This document shows positions 1-12,591 of a stretch of 64,000 bases of DNA, in pieces. Position 1 is the first letter of the stretch. Every line of letters begins with the position of its first letter. The position numbers were made by a program, and so were the translations under genes. The notes under the pieces were generated by a model. The model saw nothing but the letters and a program-made list of their open reading frames with translations. It was not told the DNA's origin and searched no databases. Source of the DNA: Agelas oroides (Eukaryota > Porifera > Demospongiae > Agelasida > Agelasidae); contig OX422191.1 of the NCBI GenBank assembly GCA_949130485.1, forward strand, positions 4,093,754 through 4,157,753, written 5' to 3'.

Positions 1-1270
1 AGTGTTGCAAGTGCCCACCTCACAATTTTGACAGTGCTGTGGTTTTGGCTCAGTTTTGGAGTCCATGTAACTGTTCACTATGCAAAATGTTTGTATTGGG
101 TGGTGTATGTCTGTTTTGTGTTATCATTATCACTAAACATGTAAGCATCTTGCAAGGTTTGCACACAGAGGTTCATAGCCTTGTGCATAGCACTCATCGC
201 TTACAGTATTCTAATTTATACAAATTTCATACCTTAAGAATACTGTGGACACTAACAGCCCGTTTACACTAGGCATTAGAACAGTTCCAGAACCGTTTAT
301 CGAAGCAATGTAAACACACACTGAACCGTTCTAAACTGATCCGTTCCATGCAGAACGGTTCTAAACTGATCCATTCTAAACTGATCCGTTCCGTGCAGAA
401 CGGTACTACCTCAGATAGGTGGTCTGCAACGATCCAACGGTCCAATGTACCTTGACCTTGACTCATGCAGTTAAAACAATGTGAATATAGCCATAGCAAC
501 ACCAGTGTTGATGGCAAATACAAACTAGAGTGACACGGAGGTGCTAAATTTAATAGAGGTATGGGGAGAGGAAGGTATACAACAACAGCAGCTGGAAGGA
601 GCAAAGAGAAACAAACTAGTGAGCTACAAAACACAGGCAGTGACTGGACAAAATGAAAAAACTGAAACTTGACTACAGAAGAGTGAAAGATTGACACAAA
701 ACAAGAGAGAATTGGAGCAACTGGAAATTTGCAGGCTCCTGGCCAAAATTAGTGCCTTTAACACGAGGCATAGTCGTAGCCATGTAGTCAAACAATGTAC
801 TAATCCATGGTAGACACTTCTATTATGTTGCTAGTGTAAATGGAGGCGGAACTGTTCTTAGGAACCTTTACGTGAACCAGTTTGTAACCGTTCTGTGCTA
901 ATGTAAACAGGCTGTTAGCAACAAGGGCACTTGTTTATCTGCAGCTATAGCATGTAAGTTTGAATTGGGGTGAGCACTTGTGCCAACAGTTGAAATATTC
1001 AAACACTTCGTCTGTGTAAGGACCCATTTTTGGCGAATTCTCTATGAGGATTCATGAGTGTTTTATCAGGACAATACAGTAACAGCACTGGGCACGAATT
1101 TCCACTGTCCACTTCATTGCCCAGTGGGTTTTAGTGAGTTCTAGCAATTGTGACATTCAGCACACAAATACATTGGCAATACTCCTTTGCACCATCACTT
1201 TATGTAAAGCACCTTAGTGTGAGATTATGGACATTGCAATGAGTTTGCATCTGTACATATTTATGCCCAC
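1..1270. other. Non-coding, intron of upstream transporter copy
   Basis: No exon is recognised. By alignment with 50474-51780 this is intron sequence between exons 9 and 10 of the upstream transporter copy. It contains short repeats of the type ACCGTTCTAAACTGATCCGT around 320-395 and the inverted motif pair AGCCCGTTTACACTAG (near 258) and CTAATGTAAACAGGCTGTTAG (near 899), which look like the ends of an old ~660-bp element present in both copies. Confidence 0.5.
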
Positions 1271-2553
1271 CAGTGGCGTAGCCAAGCTGGGGCACACTGG
1301 GGCATGTGCCCTAGCAACTTGAGGCTGTGCCCCACCAGTGCAGGGTGCCTACAAATTATTGGCTCTGAATGTACCGTTGTCGATCGCAAATTGGGCGCTA
1401 AAAAGGCATCGAGTTCTTCAAATTGAGCAGCGCAGTATAGCTATCTGTATCCTCAGATTAAAGAAGTCTTGTACACTGCTCTGATCTCACTGTACGCAGG
1501 TTTGTCGTAAGCTGTAAGTAGTGAAGTGACTTTACACTGCGCACGCATCCGTACAAAGGCATGGTCGAAGTGCTCCAGATTCAATGCAACCGGGTACTGG
1601 CTTATACTCAGAATGATTAAGGCGGGCTTAACTTTATTATTCGTAACACGGAAGTACGCGAGGATATTGCAATAGTTTACAGAAACTGAATGGCTGCCGA
1701 GTGTAGTGTAGTGTGTTTGTCATCCTTATTCTGACCATTAGTACTTTCTCTATAGCTTTGTTTTAGCGCTGATTATGAAGTAGGTATGTCCGAGTTTCAG
1801 AAGGGATATCACTGAGAACAAGAGCTGCGTGTTTCAGCGAGCAGAAGACAGTAGTAAAGCTCAAGTCATTTCGAGCGACAATGACCAATCGTCTTTGGTG
1901 GTTTATGCGGAACACTCACCAGCCTTGGAACCAAGATCTGATGGCTTTTCTGTGTACAGGACGAGTTGAAGTTGTTATAACCTGGTGGCATTTGTGCTGT
2001 TAATGCTGTGCTGAGAAAAACTTTTGAAAGTTAAGGACCACCCGATAAGCCACAATTTTTACCTATTTTCGATTATATGTCAACCGTAGAAAGGAAAGCT
2101 GTTTCATGCCACTTGGTTTCTGTTAGACCATGACCGGTAGTAATAGTGGCTACAGTGGCTTATCTCTCAGGCTATGTCTTCATTTCAGCTGCTGTTAATT
2201 AGTTGCCATGACAACAAATTGTTTTCATTTACAGAATTGGGGAGCATCATTGTTGTCATTGTTACAAACCCCATGTTCATACTGCCATGGGTTCATGAGA
2301 TATTTAAAGTTAAATTCACCATGTAAAAACTTGATGGGTGTATAATTTATATGTATTATCCTGCCTTAACTGTTCTGAGTAATAGCTTAAGAACCAACCT
2401 GGGGGACACAAATTTTCCACGATTTCCTGGGGGAGCATGCTCACAGACACCCCCTTCCCTCCCACGTTGCTTCTGCGTTTACAAAGAAATTCTCGCGAAC
2501 GTAGTGTGCCCATGCTGTGCCCTGGCATCGGCTCTGTCCTGGCTACGCCACTG
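1271..2553. mobile_element. hAT-type non-autonomous transposon, filled site in copy 1
   Basis: The element begins CAGTGGCGTAGCCA and ends with the inverted form TGGCTACGCCACTG, a terminal motif typical of hAT elements. It is flanked by an 8-bp target-site duplication, ATGCCCAC (1263-1270) and ATGCCTAC (2554-2561), with one mismatch. Copy 2 has the single uninterrupted target at 51781-51788. Length is 1283 bp. No intact transposase frame is seen. The element lies in the intron before exon 10 of the transporter. Shorter relatives sit at 35453-35776 and 58048-58439. Confidence 0.85.
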
Positions 2554-2631
2554 ATGCCTACCTACTATAGCGTTTGTACTTCATTCCCTCTCTCTCTCCA
2601 CCTTCTTCCTCTACACACTCCACATATGCAG

Positions 2632-5214
2632 AAGAAACCACGATGTCTTATTATATCTGGCCTGTTGGTTACTATGATTGGATGTGCATTCATTGGTCCT
2701 GCAAAGTTCATCAGTACACCGTAAGATTTCTAGTCTGTGTTCTGTGTTCAAGGCTCTAAGAAAATATCTGGCATACATGTTACCGCCATTGCTGTGGACA
2801 TAGCTGGTGATAAACACAGCTGGTGATATGTGCAATGAACGCATGCTAGAATCTGTCGGGATGTACCCTTCCACCATGTTCATGTTGACCTTGATACTTG
2901 AATTGCTTCTGGGTATAGTGAGGCAAATATCTTGTGTTCTCAACAGGAAGTTGTGGCTGTCAATTCCAGCCATAGTGGTTGGCGGAGTAGGGATACCATT
3001 TGCAGTTGTACCCACTTTTTCAGACATGAATGAGATTGCAAAGTGAGTTGAGTTGGTTATCATGTCATAGAGGGTGTAGGTTTCAGTAGTGGGAGGAGGA
3101 GGAGGAGAAACTGAGTTGGCATTATACTGTGTCAAGTGGGGAAGTAATTTTAAGTGAGTAATTATTGAATATCTATAGTTCTATGTTCATATTATGATAT
3201 GACCCACTTGCTATTTTTATATGAACTTGTTTTCGATGATTTCCAGCCGAGTAGGTCTGATACAAGTGATGTCATATACATCAACACGTTGATTCAGATG
3301 AATCGTGTTGTTCATCTAGCTCTCAACAGCCACATAAATGCACTTTGGAGATCAGGACTAGCGAAATGTCTTCAGCACTGTACAACCTCCCTAACTCATC
3401 TTGATCTTGGCCATTGAGCCTTTCTGATTCTCATATTTACGGTTTTATAGTCTTTGGAATGTTTGCTAACATAGAACAGTGACCATGTTGGGCCTAGCTC
3501 CTTGGATTTCCAGTTTCATATTAGCTGACCTGTTTTGTTTAATGTTCATACAGGACAATACATGCAACAGAAGCAGATGTTGCAAGTACTCTCTCCGGGA
3601 TTTTCATTGGAGGTATTTCAGGAGGGTAAGCTTACCAATATACCATGTGATTGCTAATTTTTCATGGGCACAAATTTGCAAAATGGGCCAAAAATCTGGG
3701 TATTGAAAATTTCAACAGTTTTGTTTTTTCACAGTTAATGAGTCCAGAACCTGAATTTCTGATCAGTAAAGCATATTAGCTATAACATGTGTTAGCTAGC
3801 TTAATGGTGAAATGCTAAACCCTGCACTAAGAAGGTGGAGAGCCTGGTGCATTTCTCATGTGCATGATGTCAATGGTGGACACGAGGTAGGCATGACTGA
3901 ATTGCAATGTGCATATAGACATTCATGAAGTACACCCATTCAGCTTAGAGCTTGTGATTACAGCATGCAAACACACGAATCAGCATGACGAAATGAAGTT
4001 ACCTCTCCACTGTAGCTAGCTTTTTGATTGACTTCAGCACTAACTGTCAAAGGCAAACTTGCTGATATAGGCTTATACTGGAGTCAGGATAGCTAGAGAG
4101 TTTGAATCAGCCTAGCTTGAAATTTGGTTCAATAACAATGAGTGAAGGAAATAATTGCAGTTGTATTTGTTTTACAAATGGCTCTCTACTAACAGAATAA
4201 ATGCCTGCATAAACTACGGTATATATAATTGAATTTGACCTTTATCTAGTGTGTATATGTATAGGTGATCCTTGTGTGGATCAACCACGGTCTGCATGGC
4301 TTCTCTGAAGTTGACTGCATTAATGCCATCATTGCCATTTCCTACATTGCTTACAAGCAATTGTGCAAACAAAATGATGCAAAGAATGAACAGTAGCATA
4401 AAATCACTGCTCAAACCTGACCCCATCATTGTATACAGAGTATTTTATCAACCTAGTCACAACAATGTTGCTGTCAACAGCACAGTTTGCCATAGTATCA
4501 TGCATTGTGCATGCTATCCATATGCATGCTCATGCTCATTGTGTACCTGTTTTCAGAGAGAGTTTAGGAGCAATCATTGGAGGATTTCTGGATTACTCAG
4601 TGGGCTTCCAGTCACTAGGAGCAGTAAGATTCATCATGTGGTGTTTATAATGAGTATCTTCTGAAGTATAAAATAGCTTTGTAGTAGGGTGGTGACCAGT
4701 GAATGATTATTGTGTACTCATTTCCAGTAAAATGTATCTGAGTTTATTGCATGTGGCAGTCTCATTTAGATATTGAAGATTATTCCACCGCATATTTCGA
4801 TCACATTGCCATGTTTGAAGTGCCGTATCGCTGAACTTCCGTTATGGGCAGGGCTAATACATCCTTCGTAAACTTGTTAGATATTCACGCATCTACGAAG
4901 CACCTGCCTTTAATGTAAGTGCAGCCATATGGTGCTTCAAATACGGCGAAGCGATCAAAATATGCGGTGGAATAATCTTCGATTTCTACACAGGACTATC
5001 ACATATTAGTAATTTACTCTTTCTATCCCTACAGATAATCAGTCTAGCTCTCCTGATCTGCGTAAGTTGTGCAAAATCTTATTCAGTCCTGTATATGAAT
5101 AGTGAAACAGTCTTACTACCTTCACTGCAGGCTCTAGTATTGGGGACTGTAACTGTGGTTCAGAGAGTTTGGAAATCATGCTATAAGAACAGGAATACTA
5201 AAGAAGAAATTTAA
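2632..5214 (+). CDS. SLC18B1-like: SLC18B1-like MFS transporter, 3' part (exons 10-15), upstream paralog
   Basis: Six exons can be joined with matching phases: 2632-2720, 2947-3042, 3554-3625, 4557-4623, 5035-5061 (27-bp micro-exon) and 5131-5214, which ends in TAA. They encode the C-terminal half of a major facilitator superfamily carrier of the SLC18B1 type. Visible features are a hydrophobic helix starting KKPRCLII, a second helix containing AIVVGGVGIPFAVVPTF, the stretch ADVASTLSGIFIGG, the loop GGFLDYSVGF, a last helix around ALVLGTVTVV, and a basic tail. In this family the protein is a 12-helix vesicular carrier for polyamines; the substrate here is inferred. The 5' half lies outside the window. 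Exon lengths equal those of the 40672-54698 gene except that exon 11 (2947-3042) exists only here. Each exon is flanked by AG and GT. Confidence 0.8.
3199..3417 (+). other. Leucine-rich-repeat-like frame within an intron
   Basis: A 72-codon frame in the intron between exons 11 and 12 of the upstream transporter copy reads NSHINALWRSGLAKCLQHC then SLTHLDLGH. This resembles one repeat of an NLR-type leucine-rich region. The matching place in copy 2 (about 52595-52890) is rearranged and its frame is not kept. It is probably a gene-fragment relic or chance. Confidence 0.2.
4265..4396 (+). other. Second terminal-exon-like frame between exons 12 and 13
   Basis: After an AG at 4263-4264 a phase-0 frame of 44 codons runs to TAG. 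It ends in a hydrophobic stretch (AIIAISYIAY) followed by a charged tail (KQLCKQNDAKNEQ), much like the layout of true terminal exon 15. The matching frame in copy 2 (53743-53880) differs by a 6-bp indel, so the frame is kept. It does not fit the phase of exon 12, which leaves two bases, so it cannot be spliced simply after it. It could be an alternative last exon used with another donor, or a relic of an earlier gene end. Confidence 0.3.
4774..4981. repeat. Foldback MITE in the intron before exon 14 (copy 1)
   Basis: The left arm GAAGATTATTCCACCGCATA is the inverted complement of the right arm ending GCGGTGGAATAATCTTC, with further pairing inward. The same element is present at 54258-54471 in copy 2, so insertion came before the duplication. 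Confidence 0.7.
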
Positions 5215-6911
5215 ATGTCATAATGAGTCGATCACCAGGCACATTTAGCCATAAGGTTATTATTCATTCTGTATTTATTTATTTATTTCAAATGGTAACT
5301 ATACCCCAAGTGAAAGAATTGTCGACTGGACTAACCTGCTCATAAGAAACCATTTACAGTATCATACTTCAGTCTTCATACCAGGCCAGTGATAACGGAA
5401 TGGAGTCCCAACATAGTTACTCTACTCTTAGTTGATACTTGTTGGTTGTTTTGATTGAGCTACTGCACATCAACAAAATGCAGTGTTGTTTTGCTATAGC
5501 TTTACCTTTTATAGTTTGACCAACAATTTAGTCCTTTTGTAGTTTGATTAACTAAAATTTAAAGGATCACAATAACCAAGACAACTATAACTAAAATTAA
5601 TACATTTTAGTAAGGGTTTTTGATGTGGTGAAACCTGGAAACACAAGTCAGCAGTCAAGGTCAAAGTACAATGCCATGCAGTGTGAAGGGTTGAAATGCT
5701 TTATGAATATTTAATGAAATGATGTCAAACCCCGCCCAACTTTCCGTTTTCTGTACTGCAAGCGATGGAAAGCTGCGCGGGACCTGGGAACGAGGCTAGA
5801 GTTAGCTTAGTCTATGCAGATTAATTTGTGACTCAATCACACCCACTTGTCAATTAACTTTTAGTGGTCCGGGTTCTCAGGCAATATGAATGCCCGTCCA
5901 TATCACCACAACTCATGAAGTAAAATGAATGGCTTATTTGCTATACCACACATGCATGCAGTTTTCTGTCCTCTGTGATGACTTGGGGGCAATCCATTAG
6001 CTTATTGGCAGCCTACCAAGTCTCCGGCGTGAGTCTCACGCTTTGCAGGTCATTCTCACGCTCTCACACTCAGATACACAAATCTCATGCCTCTTCAACA
6101 CGTGCCAGTGCCTGTTCGTACAAGGAACGCTGTGCAAAGCTAGAACTGAACATAATGAAAGGCGCTGCTCTACAGAGATATCCACCGTCCTGATCGTCTA
6201 ATTTTACCAACTCATACAGTTTGCGAATTTTGCGAGCAGTATTGCCAGGATGCAACGAGAGGGCTTCCTGACCGCAGGAAATTTCTAATTTTTATTGCGT
6301 AACGAATGTAGATTGTGTGCTTTCATAGTGGTCTCTGAATGCCTCAGAAGCATGCTCAAAAGGTCTACCTTTTCTTTGGGAGCATGCTCCCAAATCCTCC
6401 TACAATGCTGTTCGCTACACACACAGCCACCCACATGTTACGTCCCCACTTTCCTTCTTCAATCTCTGGATCTGCCCATGGCAATCACTCACGCAGTCTC
6501 ACTTCTGAAGCTCCCTCCACCTTGGCAGCTATGTTATTGGTTTTCAAACACTCGAAGATGAAGGCTGGGTGCTTAGTCAAGCTTTGTATAGCTAGGTCAT
6601 AACATATTTATGTTTGTGGTGAGTTTATGGGTTTTACCTAAGTATTACGAATGATGACCAACTCTCTGATTATTAAAAGCGGTCTCATCTCAACATTGCT
6701 ATACTGCTGTGCTGTAGGTTATTATTGGCACCATCTCTCTAGCATTGCATGTGTAGTTACTCTCCAATTCCTCTTTCTTTATGCATATTAAACGTAAAGG
6801 ACACCTGAATAGCAAAAGCTTACTAATGTGATACATGTGCCCATAGAAATAAACTATAAGGAATGATTATAGTTCTTAAAACAGAAAGATATGGTGCAGA
6901 AGTAATAGCAC
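5215..6911. other. Non-coding downstream of transporter copy 1
   Basis: This stretch holds a partial TAGCCTCG-family foldback (about 5732-5798, left end eroded; the complete homolog is 56810-56898). It also holds a hAT-relic end near 6440-6480 (CAATCTCTGGATCTGCCCATG), which is also present in copy 2. A short frame with several cysteines (CEFCEQYC) at about 6180-6300 is kept in both copies but has no recognisable family. No exon is called. Confidence 0.4.
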
Positions 6912-6915
6912 TTAA

Positions 6916-7935
6916 GGTGGCGGTGAAGTCTTTCGGCGGAGGTTAACGAAAACATAAACATGGGTTACAGTCAGGACCAGGGTTACTCCTAGTTTCAGGG
7001 TTAGGGTTTGCTTTAGGGCAATCTTGCTTTGCCTAATTTTAAAAAGGGTTTTAGTAGCTCATTAATATATTCATGAACCCAAAATTGCCACTGGATGGAC
7101 GCATCCACACACTCACTGTAGGTAGCGTCCTAACCACCAACGTATCTCAAATCAGTCTTTGCCAGCTTTTGTTCAGAGCTACTCTCAAATTCAGGCTAGA
7201 CTCATGTTTGTCGCTACTCTTGGAATTGATAACTTTGACTGCACCAAAATGAATGCACATTTCAAAAAATTTCACAGCTTGTCTACGGGAGGGGCTCATT
7301 CACGAGTGGAAGCAAGCATTACTAGCCCCACCTCTCCCCCTTATGTCGCTAAACAACTCACGGCTCTGTTCCACACACAACCACCGTTCAGCTCCCTTGG
7401 GTCACCAGAGCGTAGCACCAACGATAAATTGCGTATTCTAGTTAAAGCCCAGCCCAGCACTCGAAGCACCTGGCCACGGTCACCAACTAGGCTAGGCATA
7501 CGGCCGCGAGACCTGGGCCTACTCAACAAATACAGTCTTGGCCACTGTGGCCTTTCTGCTGCTTCTAGACACAAGCTTGCTTTCACAAGCAGGCAGTACG
7601 CACTACTCACAGCTACTGACACTACAGCACTCTACTAAACTCCTCCCTTTTTTTTATTTTTTATTTTATTTATTTTAAGTCGATCTAAGCTTATCTTCAA
7701 AGTTCCGACTACCACATGAGGGGTTCCGCCAGGCCACATCTTAACTAACTTAATTATAAACTGATTATTGGATGTCAATGCCGACAGGAAATGGGGAAAA
7801 TCCCCAATTTTACGGACATTGAACGGATGAAGACTCCCAAAACGGACTGTGCGCTAAAAGTTTACAAGGACAAAGAATTCTATCAGCTTGGATTCCAGGT
7901 TTGTTGACCTTGAAAACACAGGGTTCCCTGCCACC
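6916..7935. mobile_element. TTAA-target DNA element, filled site in copy 1
   Basis: The 1020-bp insertion begins GGTGGC and ends GCCACC and is flanked on each side by TTAA (6912-6915 and 7936-7939). Copy 2 has one uninterrupted TTAA at 58522-58525 in identical flanking sequence. TTAA duplication is known for the piggyBac and Kolobok superfamilies. No transposase is recognised. A 159-codon frame (7159-7638) and its antisense shadow look like chance. Confidence 0.75.
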
Positions 7936-9499
7936 TTAAATGTGGGGAAAAGGAGTGCTGAAAATAATTAGTCTGCTGATTAAATTTAGTACTAGATTTA
8001 CCATTGCAAGTGGTTCCAATATAGTCACGTTAGCAAATATCCAGCTGCATGTGTATGAACCGAGAGTGTTGATGCAGATTTGGTCACAGTGATGTGTGCC
8101 ATCAGCACACTCATCAATATGAAGTGCTCAGAACCAGGGTGCATGGGCTAGCCAAAAACAAATCACATCACAGGTAACATCTGTAGGTTCACATCCTTTC
8201 CTAGATCCCTCCTATACGACACACCTGCCACAGGATATAGGTATGATACCTGATGTTGGTCATATCCATACACCAAAAAGTACGCAAACAAGGTAGGTAT
8301 GATATATATATGAAGTGCTCAGAACCAGAGTTCATAGGCTAGCCAAAAACAAATCACATCCTGCTTCCTTGGCGGGAATAGGATTGAACTCCATGGTCAT
8401 GACTGCACAGTAAATATTTGGACTGTTCCAGCTTTGGGACTCAATGTAGGTCTAACAAGCTAAGGTGTACACTTAGTCCTGCATAGTGGACACTCGGTCT
8501 CCACGTGAACATCCCACTTTCTAGAATATGGAGTTGTCAATATTCGGAGCAAAATGCAAGTAGATTCTTGTAGTATGATCCTTCAGGTTCACTGGACTAG
8601 ATTCACTAGAACAATAAGATGATGCAATGTAGTGACAGGTTACATGGAGAAACAACCAGATACTCTAAAATAGAGTAGTCTCGCAGCCCTTCACAACGTG
8701 CGTATTTGGCGGAGTCAAGTGCAGAAACGAGTGCTGAATGCAGCTGATGCATGGCTGGCAACTCTGAGAAAAAAAAAGCAAAGAAGTCAGTCCACCGTAG
8801 AAGCCAAGAGAGCAAGAAGAGAACAAGAATAGTTCAAAAGTAGAAAGCACATACTGGAGAGTCTCCACAAGCCAGGTATTAGGCTCACTCTTCACGTTAC
8901 CTTTCTTTTGTTCTTCCTCTTTGGGGCTCCCCCTCACTAAACCAGCAATCGGACACCTGCTCCGCGCGCCCCAACCGCATGCGCAATACGCTTAGACACA
9001 CTGGCGCATAGCGCGGCGCGAGGCATCTCATACGCTTGTAGTCCGCCTGATTTCGAGGTACAGTAAACTGTACGAAAATACTGAGATCTGCGCGTAGACT
9101 GTTGTACTTGTCTGAAGCGATATGTGGGGGTTGCTGCGCTCTATTGCCAAGCCACAGCCGTGGAAAGGGGTAGGTTGAAGTTTCACTGTCGTGTGACGAC
9201 GTGTTACTACTTATAGACCGTAGACTATAGCCTATCATACATGGGTGACTTCTTGCGTTCATGTAGCTACTGTAGGTCTATATGCAGGTGTCCTCCCCCA
9301 GTTGTAACTCCTTTAATGCTCGTTTATCTTTAGTGCATTGCCTATAAATTTTTTACACTGTTGCCGGGATTTGCATTCCTGAATGTCTAATCCCAGAAAT
9401 TATGTCTATTAAATAGTCTAAATGTCTAATCCCAAAATGTCTAATGTTCTGTAATAATAATGTTACTTAAGCTTTTGTCTTGTCTTCCACAGATACCGT

Positions 9500-9535
9500 C
9501 CATATCTCCCTGTCACACACAACAGGGAGATATGG
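9500..9535. repeat. 13-bp-stem hairpin (copy 1)
   Basis: CCATATCTCCCTG and CAGGGAGATATGG form a perfect 13-bp stem around a 10-base loop. Copy 2 (about 60129-60171) keeps the stem, but its loop is 7 bases longer. The function is unknown. Confidence 0.5.
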
Positions 9536-10690
9536 GGTATTTGTAACGGATATACAGGGGGATGGTACACAGGATTGTGCCCCAGGTATGGGAGCTTGTT
9601 CCATTAGGACACGTCAATTCCCCTCCTTTCCCCCATCAAGCCCGTAGGGCATACCACTGATGCACATGGTATTCAATGTCATTAAAACTTGGATAAAAAT
9701 AAAGAAGGTTGAGTTTTAACAGTCTTGCTCTCAGACCGTATTTTTAGCAGTGTTCTAGAGAAGCCTTGATAGGTGCATTAGTCTCAAAAGCCAAGAGTAG
9801 GTCTGGCTCAGGAGACTATAGCTTGTGGTGATGCACCCCCAAAGTGTTTTGGAATTAGCTACATGCTGGAAGATTACTTCTGAGGCTGTATATTTGGAGC
9901 CAAATTGCCATTCCTTCAGTCCTTATTAGGGTTTTGATTTGCTACACGTCTGCATGGAGATAATGACCATGGACTCTCTGTAACGTACTGCATATGCTGC
10001 ATGCAGTCAGGGTGTGGGTAATGCTACTCATAGATTGCTTATTTACTTCATGGTAGTTTAATCTTGACAAGCAGACTCTGATCCACTGGATGTCCATATA
10101 TATAGAGATACAGAATGTGCTGGCCAGCCATATAGCATATGAGCAAACTACAGGTCTCTTTTTGTAAGCAGTTGTTCCTATCACTTTATTCTAGAGAGTG
10201 CTCACTCCTTGATCACTTCAAAGACTTCCACAACTACCTCACTGCTTTTTTGTGTGCCACCCTATTAAAATGTGATTGTTCATATAGTTTCATACTATTG
10301 GCATTTCCATTCAGATAACATGCAGTTTTAATAATTGTAGCTGCCATGTTCATTGAGGTCATGTCAAAGTGTGTTGCAAGAGTATCTACTCTTGCTGTGT
10401 ACCCCGCCAAGTAACTGCATGAGCACAGCTAGGTGGACAGAAGGCACTAATGTTGGGTCAGAAACATTAAAGTTCATGTAATGTGGTGTCAAGTTGATCT
10501 CATGGCAAACAGATTTTGCAAGAACTGACCACATGACAAGTTGACCCCATGCATGAGGGTTGGTCTGGTGGTGACCGACCTTGTGGGAATATGAAGAGTA
10601 TTGTTAGTCTGGTTCTGAGCTCTCGACAAAGAGTGCAAGGAAGAGACCGAGAACTAGGCTACAGAGTAGTTTTTTTCGTGTGATTTTGCC

Positions 10691-10743
10691 AAGGGTGCAT
10701 CAACTCCGGCACATCGAACCGCTGAAGGCGTTGATGCGCCCTT
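10691..10743. repeat. Hairpin with covarying stem (copy 1)
   Basis: The arms AAGGGTGCATCAAC (10691-10704) and GTTGATGCGCCCTT (10730-10743) pair, with one G-T wobble. Copy 2 has AAGGGCGCATCGAC and GTCGATGCGCCCTT (61333-61346 and 61372-61385). One pair changed from G-C to A-T on both sides. Outer arms GTGTGA and TCACAC extend the structure beyond a small internal loop. Confidence 0.55.
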
Positions 10744-12591
10744 GATTTCACACACATACTTTATCTCCTAATGTGGTTGCTATGTCATGGTCTGGCGGCA
10801 CCTTGTAACTAATCACAATTATATGGAAAACCACTACATGGTTGTTTTACGCACCTTGGTTAAACCTTGTTGCAGACATTTGCTACTTCAAGTTGGCAAT
10901 CAACTAACCATTGTTTGGACGCCAATTCTCTGAGTAGCTTGTAAACTGCTACTACTGCTTTGCCTCAAGCCATGAAGGCTTTCTGTTCCAGACTTTGTTG
11001 AAAAATCCCTCCTAGGCAAGGAAATCCCAGGTGTGGGGTTCATGAATGTACCCGAGTGTATAGTTGTAGTCACCTTGTGTGGGCAGATCAAAGAAGCCAC
11101 ACACACTTTAAGGAAGCCAGATCCTGCCACGCTTGTGAACCTCACTTTGAACAGGTGTGATAGGTAGCCTCTTCCCAGGCCACTCCCAGATTTTATCTAT
11201 ATAGCAGCTGTGGAGAAAAATCGGGCTGGTACCATTACTATAGTCTCGTGCCCAGACAACACCCAGCTCTTGCAAAGAGAAGGGGTCTGGTGTCACAAGT
11301 CCAAATCTTTGGGCTAGCTCCAGAAACATGAAGTGACCAATGAAATCACAGAGCGGCGTTCACTAGAATATTGTGCAAGTGAGAGTAAGTACTTCAATCG
11401 GTCGCGATGTTATGAAATTCATTATTCACACCGATCAATTTGTAATCCTATACACTAACAATTACAAGGCTTCAATACAAGCTCATGTGCACAAAATATC
11501 ATACTCCAGAGTTGGACAGCAAATAGGTCTGTGTGTAATTGGCATTGGAGACGACTACAGAGGCGCCAATTATGCATGCGTGCATGTAGTCTCGTTCCCA
11601 GACCCTCAGTACGATAAACGCAACGAGACTAGCGTGTTGTCTTTCAATGTCTTGATCTCCAGCTACAAGTAAGCTGTAGACACTTGCTAAATACCAGTGT
11701 GTAGCTAAGTCCTCTCAGTAAAACACATCCAAGAATAAGGAAAATCTTCCTAAAAATAAGTTACTTCCAGATAAATTAGTGGGCGGGGCTTCAAGTGAAA
11801 CAATATCAGTGATCGCCTAGTTGCTTGCTTTTGTGATGTCTTGCTTGAAATCTGAGTAAAAAAGAACCATCATGCGTTTCTGCTACTGCTCAGTTAGCCA
11901 CTGGCTATTCTCTGCCTCATTTACTGTGCTGTGCACACAATGACAACTACTTCCGGTCATTCCGGGTTTTGAAGAAGACCGTATTCACTTTAGTGTTACC
12001 TTGGCAGAACGGCTTCTCATATCCCTTTACAAAAATCTTTAGCTGCAGTACGCAAGTGGCATATATGTTGCTATTAGTGCAGCATATGTGCAGGTTGTTT
12101 ATATGTGCACTATAAGAGTGAACTGCACACATCCTTACTGCACACGTGCTGCATACATTTTGGCTGCATGGGTGTGAGTCACAACTATGCTACACAGAAG
12201 TGCTATGCATGCATTCAATTGCATGCATTCAATTGCATGCATGCTGCTCATACTTGGTTTACATGTGTGCTTTAAACACATTTCGCACATAAAAACACTC
12301 TGTACATATAAACCGTAGTGTCCCGTTAATACGCCCCCCATTTTGTCATTATACATATGTGGCTTGAAATAGGGATCACATAACTTTAGTCTACAACCGG
12401 TTTTAGTGGTTTTGGAGGTTTTATGCTGGTTGTATATGGGTTGTGTGCTGGCACAGGTGATGGTGATCTGTGATCTGTGCATTATTGAAGTTGTTTGTGT
12501 TACTAAAGTTTTGTGATCTGTACATAGTTTTTAGTTTTGTGATCTGTGCATAGTTTTTAGGTTTGTGATCTGGAGGTTTTAGGAGTTTTTT

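Larger units (their letters stand above)
7940..12311. other. Non-coding shared block, copy 1
   Basis: This block is colinear with about 58526-63730 in copy 2. It contains a CpG-richer patch near 8950-9250, hairpins at 9500-9535 and 10691-10743, and a TAGTCTCG-family hairpin near 11587-11628. A candidate terminal exon (about 9492-9647, ending TAG, with AATAAA near 9698) has only weak support because a 7-bp indel relative to copy 2 shifts its upstream frame. Confidence 0.4.

Noticed and set aside
7159-7638. 159-codon frame
   Set aside because: It lies inside a transposon insertion absent from copy 2, has a long antisense shadow and no recognisable domain.
8606-9262. Minus-strand frames in a CpG-richer patch
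   Set aside because: The frames are interrupted or altered in copy 2 (59272-59541) and show no domain.
9492-9647. Possible terminal exon with AATAAA downstream
   Set aside because: A 7-bp indel between the copies shifts the frame within the hairpin loop and no upstream exon was found, so it is not called as a gene.
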